A stretch of DNA of 64,000 bases, from positions 82,885 through 146,884 of the forward strand of contig CALNHX010003560.1 in the NCBI GenBank assembly GCA_940337035.1, written 5' to 3'. This document shows positions 42,866 through 54,419 of the stretch, piece after piece (position 1 is the first letter of the stretch; each line of letters opens with the position of its first letter). The DNA is from Agriotes lineatus (Eukaryota; Arthropoda; Insecta; Coleoptera; Elateridae). Below the pieces are notes generated by a model. It had not been told where the DNA came from, ran no database searches, and was given only the letters and a program-made list of their open reading frames with translations. The translations under genes and the position numbers were made by a program.

Positions 42866-42893
42866 GTTAAATAATAATAATAATAATAATAAT
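42866..42893 (+). repeat. (TAA)n microsatellite, LINE tail
   Basis: About eight ATA/TAA units immediately after the CR1-like 3' UTR. These LINEs commonly end in a microsatellite. Confidence 0.85.
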
Positions 42894-43521
42894 AACAATA
42901 TGACAACATTAATAAACGAAGGGCTTATTTTATTAACATTCAGAAATTCTTATGGGATTTTGACGCTACCGGCAATTTTTACAAAGAAAAACAAGGGCTA
43001 GGTAGTTGTTCATGGACATTTATAAACATATTGTATAGTCAATTTTCTAAGCATATTTACTTTAAGTTTTTTCAGTTTGTGTATCAATTGGTTACAATGT
43101 GTTTGGGTAGTGATGTCTTTAGGGGCATGGTGTCATCCTAGATTGACATTTAAATGTTTACACTTATAAGCTTGAATAATAACTAAAGAATAAGTCAATT
43201 TTATGGCATAGAGTTAAAGTACTTAATAATTGTTTCTCTGTAGCTTTATCAGTTGGCTTTATTGGATTGCTTAATCAGTTGGATCTATTCAGCTGTATTT
43301 ATCAAATACATTAACTTCGTCTATCTTTTTGGATGTTCTTCGGTGCTGTCATACATTTGCGTATGAATTTATTCTGAGCACAGAACCAGCTGCAAGTTCT
43401 AGCTGTTGGTGATATCTCCGGTTCTTGGTCTAGCCCGGTGCTCTGCTTTTGAAGAAGACGTCAGTTTTAAAGGTTATATGCTTACTGGTCATATAAAGTC
43501 ATTACTGAATGCTTAACAGTT
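42894..43521. other. no recognised gene
   Basis: AT-rich DNA without readable protein blocks. Confidence 0.5.
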
Positions 43522-43530
43522 TATTATCTT

Positions 43531-43807
43531 TCTTCTTCTTCTTCTTCCTCTTAATATAGGCTGAGAACTTGTTACTTCCACACACTGAGTGCGGTTTTAT
43601 ATGCCATCTTAAGCCGCGGCCGCGGCCGGTGGCTAGCCTAACCCCTTGAATTAGGGAAGAATGCCCTCACAGGGGTCACGACCACCAAAGATGTTCGTAT
43701 GATGGCCGGAGAGCGTTCGATGTTACCAATGTCCGGGTGTGGGGCTCGAACCCACTACCTGCCGACTGCTGGCGCAAGCACTTTACCAGCCAGCCACACG
43801 CTCTACA
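43531..43807 (-). mobile_element. tRNA-derived SINE, copy 2, with target-site duplication
   Basis: On the minus strand it begins with a tRNA-like head containing an A-box-like GTGGCTGGCTGGTAAAGTGC and a B-box-like GGGTTCGAGCCCCACA. It continues with the same body as copy 1 at 2247-2510 and ends in an (AAG)n tail. It is bounded by the perfect 9-base duplication TATTATCTT (43522-43530 and 43808-43816). Confidence 0.9.
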
Positions 43808-43816
43808 TATTATCTT

Positions 43817-44780
43817 GAATTGTGTTAATGTCTGCGCTGACAGAATAACGTAAATAATTAAAAATGTAACTTGTTGGAAGCTACCTACTATTTGTAAAAA
43901 GTATGTAAAAATGATATCTAAAATTGGTTTGATAGGCATGATTGAGTTCGTAACGGCTATTTGAGAATTCTCACATACCTACTGTATAAAATAATCGTAA
44001 TTTTAATATTAGAAACTCGCATGCTATTATCAATTTGTCAGATTACTAAGTAACTTTACCTACAATATTTCCTCATTTGAATTATTATTTGACTGGGATA
44101 CATACACATACTTAATCTATTAAATATAATGGTATTTATATAATATAATTACATTGGGTATATGGTGTTTTTTTAGTGATTTGCTGTGTGCTTCAGTATA
44201 ACTACCTCGAGTGGCTGTAGCGAGATATTTTAAGTCACGTATTTTAACAGCCCATTCATTAATGTTGTAATTGTACCGATTGGTCCTTTATTTTGTATTA
44301 GAACTACGACCACTATACCGTTATATTATTCAGGACCTAATAGATATTTTTCCAGCTAAAGATTTGATGTTATAATTTATTTTGTTACAACTGTCCGTTT
44401 TTACAGGTAACACAGTTGTATTTTTTCCTAACCAAAATGATAGCCATTCCAACAGTCATTGTGGAGGCGCCATATCAAGATCTCGCACCACCTAGATAAA
44501 CTCGTAGGCCGCCCCTGAATATTATTGAAGATATTCTGTCTCCTTGCCTTAATTACAACCGATTTATAAACAAATTAACTTTATAGAGATTAGTATACAA
44601 ATCTTTAATCGCTAAAATGGGTTAATATAAGGGAATATACTCGTGGTTAAACCCTGCATGCTACCCAGCGTTTACTGCACATAAAAGTCAAATCTAGAAA
44701 CCAACAATAAAGGAATTTCCGTATACTACCAACATGAACACTACTATCTGCGCTGAGTTTATCGCTGCGTAATTCAGTTT
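43817..44780. other. no recognised gene
   Basis: AT-rich sequence with no readable protein or repeat ends. Confidence 0.5.
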
Positions 44781-45480
44781 CAGCCAAAATGAGAACAGGA
44801 CAACTCCACAAGCGCAGGTCATACGGACAGCTGACTCAGCAAATCCTGCAGCTATTTTTCACTGACAGGTGCTTGGGCTTCAACAGGTTAGATTTTGCCT
44901 CACGAAAGAATTCAAAACGGAGAGCTTCCACGCTCCTCATCTCTGCAGCGATTCCTGGGATGCCTGTTGGTTAATTGATCCCTGCCACGTGATCGCTGCC
45001 CCTTCACGAGCCCAAGGACGTGCCCGAAGGCATCAGCGACTTCCCATCGAATTAATCACATCGGAGCACGCCCAAATTAGGCATAAACATTAACAATTAA
45101 TCTGTGGAGCAAGGATAGATTCGCGTGTACCTGGCATCTGCAGGGCGAAGGTGCGGGCCGAGTTGCCGGATACGCCACCGGATCGATAGCATCCCCAAGA
45201 GCGTGAGACCCAGCAAAAAACACGCCGCCTACGCGTTGTTACTACTGTTTACTACAGGCCTCCTGCCCTCCCTGACAGCTGCATAGCTGATTCGCGGGAT
45301 CCCCCGAGTGCACAACAAATGGCAGCCATTGCCGGCCGATATTTCCACGTTTCGTCGGAAACTCGTGTTGCAAGCGGCGCCGATTTGCTGCCCTTAATGA
45401 TTTAGCGCTGCGGCAGAAAAATACGCCGAGCAAGCACCCGGGCTGGGTTCACCGATTTTTCGAGTACCTGGAATTTGTAA
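44781..45480. other. GC-richer single-copy segment
   Basis: GC content is clearly higher than in the flanks. The segment holds several short open frames on both strands (for example 44869-45093 and, minus, 45242-45433), with no protein I know and no repeats in this window. It could be a conserved non-coding element, an exon or the promoter of a host gene; I cannot decide. Confidence 0.3.
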
Positions 45481-45754
45481 CAAATGCTCGCGATCACATT
45501 CGAAGCGACATGTAGAAAGTGTTTATAACTCTTCTGTCTTACAGGATAGCTCCTTAATCATTATAGTTAAAGAGATAGAAAACCACTAAAAATATTCGGG
45601 TGGCATGAAGAAAATTCTAAACAATATTTAGATTCGAATTGTTAAAATCTTAAACAGCTTTTTCGTTCGAAAAACGGTACATAAAAGCATAAAACTACGC
45701 TATAAGTTCCTACATTATTTTGCTTTCGACGTATAGCCTCGAATTCGAATTAAT

Positions 45755-46290
45755 TTTTTTACTTCCCTCGTCTAAAAGACGAAGGAAGTATTGTAGTATT
45801 GTAATCGCGAAAAAATCACGTTTCGAGAATTCTCCAGATCTTCACGTTTCAGGGTCCCTAGATGACAAAAAACAGGTTTTTCCGATTCCGTATGTCTGTC
45901 TGTCTGTCTGTTTGTTTGTCTGCCTGTTGCGGTATAACTCAAAAACGATTTGTCGGAGGAAGACAATATTTTGCTTACACATATATCTACCTGGCATGAA
46001 CCCGAGAAAATTTCAAACAACTATAAACAGGGTGAGCACATTAAAAAATAAAATTTTGTTTATTTTGTATTTAACTTAATAATAGATGCAAGTAATAATT
46101 TGTATATAATGCAGGCTTTATTCTTACCAAAAATGGAAGCCAATAGATACAGAATAAATGTTTTACGATACAAAAAGAAGGCACAAATTAGCGCGTTACT
46201 AAATATAGCTACGAAGGTCGGTGCTTCGTGGCGCAGGTTGAAATTGCCCAGTCCCTTACAATATATCCCATAAAACATTGGGGCTAAAAT
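45755..46290 (+). repeat. ACTTCC/GGAAGT hairpin-headed repeat, copy 3
   Basis: The head is a perfect hairpin ACTTCCCTCGTCT-AAA-AGACGAAGGAAGT. Then CAGGGTCCCTAGATGAC, GTCTGTCTGTCTGTTTGT, GGTATAACTCAAAAACGATT, CTACCTGGCATGAACC, ACAGGGTGAGCACATTAAAA and a GTGGCGCAGGTTGAAATTGC tRNA-like stretch near 46228 follow in the same order as copy 2. Confidence 0.8.
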
Positions 46291-47071
46291 TCATTTCGGC
46301 AATTGAGCAAATGCAGCATCTGAGCCTAGCCTCCAGCATATACACACTTCAGCGACTTTAGGTTGGTCCGCAAAATGCGCACGCGATGGAAATAGTGTGT
46401 AAAAGACAGTTGTGTTTCAGGGTGCCAGCGGTACGACTAGGAGTGTTCAAAAATGGAATATTTTAATGCAAGAATTACAGCGCCACAAACTTTACAAAAA
46501 AATTGATAAATTATCTGTCACGTACAATTTTGAAAAGACAGTTGAAAAAGCGAGAACCACAAGAGTGTTCCAAAACTGTAGTACAATCAAATAATACATA
46601 TAAAATACTTTAAAGTATACGATTACTGTTGAATAGTCATGGCGGTGGTCTTCGTTTCCGTTAAAAAATCACATCGTATTATCTAAAAATTATTCCTTAC
46701 TTATAGCTCGGATTCAAAGAATAAATCCAATAAGCTTTACATAAATAAAACGGAAAAAGACCAGTTATTTTCAAAGCTCACAGTTAAAGTACGAATAGAA
46801 TAGCGTTCTAAAATTCTTATATACACGGGTGCTATATCTGTCTGCATGTCTGCGTTTGTCACGTTTTCAACGTCACCAATCGGGCACTATTCGTCAGCAA
46901 TCGGTCGTGTCGTGACCGTCTCCTTCATAACGCAATAATAAGCATATGCGTTTGTGTATTGTGTATGTATGTATTATCTGTAAGCTCATTTACCTTGCGA
47001 TGTAGAGCCTGGTTCTTGATACGCTTGCGTCTGGCGATACAATACTCGACTTGTACCGAATTCGGATTAAA

Positions 47072-49217
47072 AGGTAGATTCAGACTGGCGGTAGCGGTGC
47101 GGTGGCAGCGCGGTAGCGGAGCGGTTCTGAAACCGCTCAGCAATCGCTCTGCACGTTTTTAAATGATATGATTCAGACTAACAAGCGTCGCGGAAGCGGA
47201 GAGGTAGCGGCAAGCCGGCAGGGATAGGGCGGTAGGCTGACGGAGCGATTTCGATCGATCCGGGAGCGATTTTTTGAAGAAACAGCGCGGTTATATAAAA
47301 ACACAACCATAATAATTTAGAGTGAAATATACAGTTCAGTACCGTCCGTAGTTGCAGGCAGATGTGATTGTGCTACAACATGGAAGAGCAACAAAACATT
47401 TTGGGTTTGGAAATTAACTATGCAGCTAAATTGTTCAATCAAATTAATTTTTACTCGCGTTTCGTTTGCATTTAAAACTAACTTCTTCAGACGTTTTTAA
47501 ACAGTTAATTATTTGATGAACTAAAAATAGAAGAATGAGGTTATTTTTTACAGATAAACAATGTATATTTTTATCCTTATGATTGTATAATTGATTTAAT
47601 TGGGGCGGAATGAGTACTCCCATTTTTTATTTTTAAATACGTAAATCATTGACGAAACAGTTTATTTTCAAATTATGCTATTAGTAATAAATATTTAACA
47701 GCGTGAAAAATAATTTGTTCTGCGAATTGTCAAATATGAAACTCATAACTTTTTTCTCTATCTCTTACGGTTTGGCTGCTGAAACAGCGTTCCGGACGGA
47801 CCAGCGTCCCGGACGGACGGAAATCACGTGATTTCTCGAAAACCGGAAGTGTCACGTGACTGAAATTCTGTTCCTGACCTGACATGACCATTCCAAACAT
47901 ATAACTTTAATAACATTTTCTCTATCTCTTACGGTTTGGCTGCTGAAACAGCGTTCCGGACGGACCAGCGTCCCGGACGGACGGAAATCACGTGATTTCT
48001 CGAAAACCGGAAGTGTCACGTGACTGAAATTCGGTTCCTGACCTGACATGACCATTCCAAACATATAACTTTAATAACATTTTCTCTATCTCTTACGGTT
48101 TGGCTGCTGAAACAGCGTTCCGGACGGACCAGCGTCCCGGACGGACGAAAATCACGTGATTTCTCGAAAACCCGAAGTGTCACGTGACTGAAATTCGGTT
48201 CCTGACCTGACATGACCATTCCAAACATATAACTTTAATAACATTTTCTCTATCTCTTACGGTTTGGCTGCTGAAACAGCGTTCCGGACGGACCAGCGTC
48301 CCGGACGGACGGAAATCACGTGATTTCTCGAAAACCGGAAGTGTCACGTGACTGAAATTCGGTTCCTGACCTGACATGACCATTCCAAACATATAACTTT
48401 AATAACATTTTCTCTATCTCTTACGGTTTGGCTGCTGAAACAGCGTTCCGGACGGACCAGCGTCCCGGACGGACGAAAATCACGTGATTTCTCGAAAACC
48501 CGAAGTGTCACGTGACTGAAATTCGGTTCCTGACCTGACATGACCATTCCAAATATATAACTTTCATAACTTTTTTTTCTTTCTCTTACGGTTTGGCTGC
48601 TGAAACAGCGTCCCGGACAGACAAAGTCTATTAGATAAAGGATTATGTGTGTTTGCGTTATTCTTTATTAACCAATAAAAATGATTGTTTTAAGTTCAAT
48701 ATTTGTAATAGTTTTTACTTTATAATACACAGTGTGTCCGCGGATTGGGTTCACATAAGATGTAAATGACAAAACATTTTCGAGTTAGGTGTTAATATTC
48801 TAGGAATCGTTCCTGCTTGTTCTCAAACCAAGATTTTGAGAAAGTCAAGGAAATTAATTAATATACAGGGTGTTTTTAGAATTATGTTTAAAACAAACTT
48901 CTAGGAGTAAACTACCTTTATTAGCAGAGATAACAAAAAAAGTGTTAAGAAAAGTTGTTTAGAATTAAGAGTAATGGCAGACTCAATTTTCAGTCAAATC
49001 GGCCACTCTGCATAGGAACTCTCTGTACTACTTGTAAACATTTTTTTTTAACTTATTATCGACCTGCACGCCTCTGAACGCCGCTTGCAAATAAACTCAC
49101 CGTCGAACTCCGCGCTCAGTATGAATACCTACTAGTCTAAAAACTGTCCAGAAACCGCGCCGCTACCAAACCACTACCGCACCGCTGCCGCGCCGCTACC
49201 ACTAGTCTGAATAGACC
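47072..49217. mobile_element. 2.1 kb TIR element holding a satellite array
   Basis: The left end reads AGGTAGATTCAGACTGGCGG and the right end, inverted, AGGTCTATTCAGACTAGTGG. Both continue into GC-rich runs of GGTAGCGG/GGTGCGG subrepeats. ATTCAGAC-style ends followed by GC-rich subrepeats remind me of PIF/Harbinger-type elements, but I see no transposase and no clear target-site duplication. Most of the interior is the 164-bp array at 47735-48610. Confidence 0.6.
47735..48615. repeat. 164-bp tandem repeat array with CACGTG sites
   Basis: Just over five units with a period of 164 bases: four nearly identical, plus a diverged first and a truncated last one. Each unit contains TCACGTGA and GTCACGTGAC (both palindromic E boxes), the pair CGTTCCGGACGGACC and CGTCCCGGACGGACG, and a TTACGGTTTGGCTGCTGAAA start. 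Units alternate between two variants (CGGAAATCACG with ACCGGAAG, and CGAAAATCACG with ACCCGAAG), as expected if a two-unit block was duplicated. The regular 70-codon frames on the minus strand arise from the period and are unlikely to be genes. Confidence 0.95.
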
Positions 49218-49324
49218 TGTGTCTTTGTGATGTGTTGACCTTGTTACTCTATCTCTTAGGTATGTGGTTTTGAGTACGTATAACACAGTTAATTTGGTGC
49301 CCAGCTATGAATGTTCTCACCGAG

Positions 49325-49440
49325 CCCGATTCCAATCGCCAAGGATGCGGAAAAATGCCGACCCCGCGGGATTCGAAAAGAGGACTTGCTTAATGCCAGC
49401 TTAGCGCTTTCCCAACTATGCTATCCTACTTATGTATAGT
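49325..49440 (-). mobile_element. tRNA-derived SINE head
   Basis: On the minus strand it has GATAGCATAGTTGGGAAAGC (A-box-like) and, about 35 bases on, TTTTCGAATCCCGCGGG (B-box-like). This tRNA-like spacing fits a SINE head or a degraded tRNA. The acceptor stem does not pair well, so I do not call a tRNA gene. Confidence 0.5.
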
Positions 49441-49473
49441 ATTATAAAAAATTAGTTACATCTAGTATGGCTA

Positions 49474-49586
49474 TGAAATAGTTTCTAATTTATGAATACA
49501 ACTATTAAGTCACTAAAAATCAAATGTTACGTTTGATATTTAATTTAGGCATAAGTGTAGTTGTATTCATAAATTAGGAACTATTC
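49474..49586. mobile_element. 113-bp inverted-repeat MITE-like element
   Basis: GAAATAGTTTCTAATTTATG-AATACAACT at the left and AGTTGTATT-CATAAATTAGGAACTATTCC at the right are inverted copies with few mismatches, with a 50-base centre. Non-coding; the family is unknown. Confidence 0.7.
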
Positions 49587-49639
49587 CTAGTTTTCATATA
49601 CAATTGAATTTCAAAATACAATTTAATAAGAATCAGGCC

Positions 49640-51180
49640 ACATATGTGATCGGCTGAAAAGCTAGCATTAATATACTTTTATAAAAATCTAAAATGCTTT
49701 TGAACTACTAGTGCGAACTAATCAAAATATTTATTAATAAGCCACAGCTTTCACTATCCTAGCCTTTTCTCTCTTTTTACTTCGTCCCCATCTCTTACAA
49801 TTTATGAAATTACGAAGCTGTACTATTTAATCTTAAACACACTATATAACAACTTTTTTATTACTTACAAGTCCATCGCTGTCTATGCAAATAACAAACG
49901 ATTGCTGCAGTGTGAATAAACAATTTAGTATTTGCAACTTTATATGTATACGTTTATGATGATTTAAATATTTTCCACACCATATTGTAAAATATATCCT
50001 AAGATATTGTTACGTTTGCTCAATGACGATTACAGTTGTTACAGTCCGAAAATGTTACTTCGAATTTCCACCCGGCGCGGCGTTACTGTAGATTCGGCAA
50101 CTTCGTATATCATCGTATATTTTCGGTCGCCTAAACAATTTCTAATGACACTCCAATTCGCGATTGGCATTCTTTTCTTTAGAAAACTTCCCATACTAAG
50201 TTTTAGCGGGGGGGGGGGGGCATTTTTCCGGCCTCCATTTCTATTCAGAAAATGTTAAAGACTCTTAATTTTACTTCTGAAGTTCTGCGACGAGTTGCTA
50301 CGAAATTTTCTGGTGTTGACACACCAGGAGCTAATTTACTCTCGAAAAAATTTTCGATTTTGGGACAGATTAGGCTTATCGGTTTGGTGAATTGCTACGC
50401 CCATCTGATTACTTCAGAATCTGCCGTCACGTGGTCTAATGCTCTAATGCTTGCTCTGTCAAAATTATTTTCAGGCTTTTCCTTCTTTTCTTTCTTCCCC
50501 TCTCGTCCGTTGTTTGTTGTAGTTTTTCGTAGCGTTTTATAGTTCATATATTTTTGTACTTCGCCACACTACAACATTACAAATATTAATTAAAGAACAT
50601 TTTTAGAAACTGATTTTCAGGAATAGAATGCAATAGCATTAAAAGATACGAAGTCAAACGTATCTTTTTACTGGAGCTTAAAAGCTACTGTAACACGGTC
50701 AAACAATTCATATGTTCGCATTTGGAAAAACGTCTCACAGAGTGTCCTTTGAAAGAAGAATGTACAACAAGAATATTTTAACTGAGCACGATCAAGACAT
50801 TATTTCCAGAATATTTCTTTTGTAAAAAGCGTCGGTAGTGTAAATTTGGCACCCCTTTTCCTGTAATAAAATTGATTTACTTGGAAGAAAAGCTTGAAGC
50901 ACATCTAATTTGTTAAACGGTGCGTCCAATGTAGTATAAACGTTATCATATTATGTTAGATGCCGCCATATGTGCCACGACTTGGGCATAAGCAAATTCG
51001 CAAAGAAAACGAAAACTAATAATTGTCTAGTCTAAGAAGATCTGTTTAAGATCAAGTCAGTAATGTATCAATACCACTATTGGGAAGTACAAATTGAGAA
51101 AACAGCGCTGATAATGTGGCATTTCAGATTTAAAGGTGAGGAGAGATAGAAGTTTGCATTCGCATCTTTCGATAATTGAC
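49640..51180. other. no recognised gene
   Basis: Short frames only. It includes a run of about 13 G (50207-50220) and an A/T hairpin near 50645-50675 (AAAGATACG / CGTATCTTT). Confidence 0.45.
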
Positions 51181-51187
51181 AAAAATC

Positions 51188-51266
51188 TTACCCTGACCGA
51201 GATTCGAACTCGCGACCTCAAGCTCGACGGTTCACGAACGTTGACAGTACACCAATCTCACAGCGT
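51188..51266 (-). mobile_element. tRNA-like SINE head or degraded tRNA
   Basis: The minus strand shows TGAGATTGGTGTACTGTCAA (A-box-like) and GCGAGTTCGAATCTCGGTCA (good B box) at tRNA spacing. The putative 7-base acceptor strands pair poorly, so a functional tRNA is unlikely. Confidence 0.45.
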
Positions 51267-52079
51267 AGTTAGGTGAACGCTTAACGTTCATTACTGGCAA
51301 CACAAATATAAATCGACAAATACGTAAAAATGAATAATCTAGCCTAAAAGCTCTTCAGTTCTTTGCATTATTATTCTACACATACTGGCGCACTAACCCT
51401 TTCTCATAGGCTGTATCGTTCTCGAGTTAGTATGTTATGACTTTCCTTTAACCCTAAAGAGGTTACGGTCTTTATGATGTTTATGTAGTTTCATGTGACC
51501 TTTCATATAATGGCAGATCGGAACCCATTGATTGAGAGGTTACTACAAAAATAAATTTGTAAGAATAGTAGGCAAATTTTTCGGAAGCAAAATTATAATT
51601 CCAATCATTTAGTTTAACATCCGATACATACAAATCAAAAGAGACAATCCATCATATTGGCTTCCATAATCATTAAATGTGGTCTTATATTTTATTCAGA
51701 TTTTTTTTTAAATATCTACCGGCATTTAATTCCCATGGAAGATATCCTACTCGCATATCGCAGCTATAAAACTACTGTTATAATAGTTATTTATACCTGC
51801 CCCTAAAATGGCTGAAATGACTGTTGACACAAGGATAATATACGTTTTCTAGGTAATAGTCTTCCAATACTAATTTTTCATAGTATTTCGTATAGTTTTC
51901 TCTAAAAGTACTTGATTGGATCAAAGTCACTTATATAAGCTTTCATATCAACTTAGTTAAAAGCATTAGCAAAAAATCGCTAAACTATAAACCTTACTAC
52001 CCTAAAAATACATCACATATTTTATCATAACCCAACACTAAGTACACTATCACCATAACCAATGTTTAGGTGTTCCGTC

Positions 52080-53290
52080 TCTGAACATAAGCTTCCCCAA
52101 TGTACTCTTCGTGGCGTGCTGTTCTTCCCGTTTATTGAATTCCTGCCACTTTTTGAATATTATCTCTTTATTGTGTTTTGGGTCTGTTTCCAGTGCTTGT
52201 CACTTGTCACTATCATCAAATGCTCTCGTCATATAATCTGCGCATTGCCACTTACGCTTTACGATGCGTTCTGGAACGTCTGTTATTCTTTTTTTATTCC
52301 CAATGCAGTTGTTTAATCTCATTCCGAGCATGAATCTTCCCTTATATGTTTGGGCGAGTCTTATATTTTTAAACCCCAGTTTTCGCAGAACGCACTTATT
52401 GAAAGCTTTCGTTTTTAAATATTGAGGTAAATCTGATCTGGATTTTTCTTTCCGCTTGTACTGTTTGTCAATCTTTACTTCGTAGCATTTTTGTCCCAAA
52501 TGTCTATTCATCCGCAACTTCTATATGGTTGGTTGGATCATAGTCAACCGGCACAGCATCTTCCATCTGTGAGATAATTTTGATTTTAGATATATGTCGG
52601 CGCCGTAGATATTGGGACTAATGTATCTGCCTATGAGTTATGTTATGTTTCGTTTAAATTGTTTTGTTTAATGAATTCGCAGAAGGAACGCGATAGACAA
52701 TTTCCTATCGAATGGAATGGCGCCTGCAAAAGCCCAAACAATGAAGTAGCGTTTTGGAGATGAGGGCAATCTGGTACAGAAAAGCGAAGATGTTGGGTGG
52801 TTTTGCGAGCGTCGGACCATTACCGTTCCAACCCTTATTGTTAGTTATGTTCGCTTCACCATTGCTGGCTATTTATTGTTTATTTTAGTTTTATACCAGT
52901 AAACTGTGCTGACTACCTGACTTATTTAGTGTGTAAACTATAAGTGGTCACGCCCTGAGGGGGTAGTCCCCTTGTTCTGACATATATTTATTTATAGGCC
53001 GATAGTCTTGTAACTCTGATATAATCACACTTAGGTCTTCCATCTTGAACAGTGTCGGCGCTGAACGGTAGGTTACTTGAGTATTTTCCATTTCTGTTTA
53101 TTTCTGTAGTCTCTATTTCAAACCGTTGAAAAATATCTTCCAGTGAATTGTAATATATTTTGGGAAAGATGCTGTCTCCCTATCATATACCTGGATTGAT
53201 CTGTATTGGTTTTATTGGTTCAAATGCAAACAGTTGCTGTAACTTTCTGCTGTCAATTCGGCCTCTCTTCAAGTGTATTAACTAGTGCTT
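52080..53290 (-). pseudogene. RTE-like LINE RT fragment, minus strand
   Basis: From high to low coordinates the minus-strand reading runs: GDSIFPKIYYNSLEDIFQRF (about 53195-53130; the RQGDSISP block), PFSADTVQ near 53060 (a decayed FADD motif that has lost its catalytic Asp pair), then after an unreadable stretch LPQYLKTKAFNKCVLRKLGF, QTYKGRFMLGMRLNN, and RITDVPERIVKRKWQCADYM (about 52260), the classical C-terminal blocks of RTE-type ORF2. Frames are broken and catalysis is lost. The copy is on the opposite strand from the other RTE fragments. Confidence 0.7.
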
Positions 53291-53824
53291 ATTTCTCATT
53301 CCATGGTGGTATAGTGCCGTCTAAAATCCGTCTGCTCCTCTGATTGGGAGGTGTCTAATCGGTTTGTAATTCCGTTTGTTAGAATTCCCGTTAGGGGTTT
53401 ATGGTGTATAAGGTATTCCAATAAGGTGCTTTATTTTAGATTGCGCAGAATTTTTAACTGTCAATCATAAGGCTGCGATTTCTATACAGCTACCAAGTAA
53501 AAATTATGTTATATTTGAAGAAACTGGAAAGATATACGTTACATCAACTCAGAGTAACAACAGCTTTATTTTTTTCTTTCACCTTTAGGACTACCTGCAG
53601 GGCAAAGTTTACGCTAATAATCCACAAATAATTCAAGCCCTCGAATTCAATGCTGGAGTTAAATAAATCTGGAACTATTCGAAAACGTGATGCAACAGAT
53701 GACCACTTGTCACAGAAGCCGAGGTGACCATTTATCAAATATCGTATTTCACATATAATCTTAGGGTTTACACTTTAAATATAAATAAAAATTGACCCAC
53801 ATATGTGAGAATAGTGTTTCAAAT

Positions 53825-54317
53825 AAAGCTATTCCTCCTTACGGTAGCGGGTAAACCCGCCTCTACGAACTCAGTAGAGGATACGTTTACTTCAGGGAAG
53901 CGATCTTGTCCACGCTAGCCGTGGTTCTCTCCTGCCTCCTATTACCTAAGAGGGAACCACGTCCCAACTTAAATCCTACCCACTTCTGAATATATCGCTT
54001 CTACTATCTCCAAACCCTCTACCAACCTGCAATGGACAGCCTGGTAGAGTATCAGCTAACAACCCCCAGCACACTTAATGAAAAATGTCGATTCCGGAAA
54101 AATGTCCCCAGGTGAGTCGAGCGAAACGCTCGGAATACCACACTGACGAAAAACGTCAGTCTGCTCCAACGAATATGGGAGAGGCAAGAAATCTAAATCG
54201 TTAAGATGGAAGGATGATATTACCAAATTAGCCGGAACTCAGTGGATAGGAACAACCGCTGATCGCACAAACTGGCGACAAACTGGGGAGGCGTATGTCC
54301 TGGGATGGAATATATAA
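53825..54317 (+). pseudogene. internally deleted RTE-like element
   Basis: The end is an open frame (54183-54317) reading KSLRWKDDITKLAGTQWIG, then ADRTNWRQTGEAYVLGWN and a stop: the unmistakable C-terminal RW.DD....G..W....DR..W....EAYV block of RTE-type ORF2, undamaged. Immediately upstream, where the rest of the polymerase should be, is GC-richer sequence with CCCCAGGTGAGT at 54108, as also seen at 38288 ahead of the other RTE copy. This suggests that a 5' UTR is joined to the 3' end of the gene, a non-autonomous derivative. Confidence 0.6.
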
Positions 54318-54419
54318 CGCTGTTTATAATTATTCCTTGCCTGTAGTGTTCATCTTTATATTTAAATATTGTAGTGATGACTCTACGTTGTAACGCCTAT
54401 GTTATGTTATAATTGACTT

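Noticed and set aside
44869..45093. 74-codon frame as a host gene
   Set aside because: No recognisable domain, overlapping frames in the same segment and no splice context; kept only as part of a GC-rich island.
47852..48547. Four successive 67-70-codon frames on the minus strand
   Set aside because: They repeat with the 164-bp satellite period and overlap each other; there is no protein resemblance.
49325..49440. Functional tRNA gene on the minus strand
   Set aside because: Good B box, but no complete cloverleaf could be folded by eye.
51188..51266. Functional tRNA gene
   Set aside because: A and B boxes are tRNA-like but the acceptor strands pair poorly; better explained as a SINE head or relic.
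52062..52316. Plus-strand 84-codon frame
   Set aside because: It is the opposite strand of the RTE-like C-terminal blocks.
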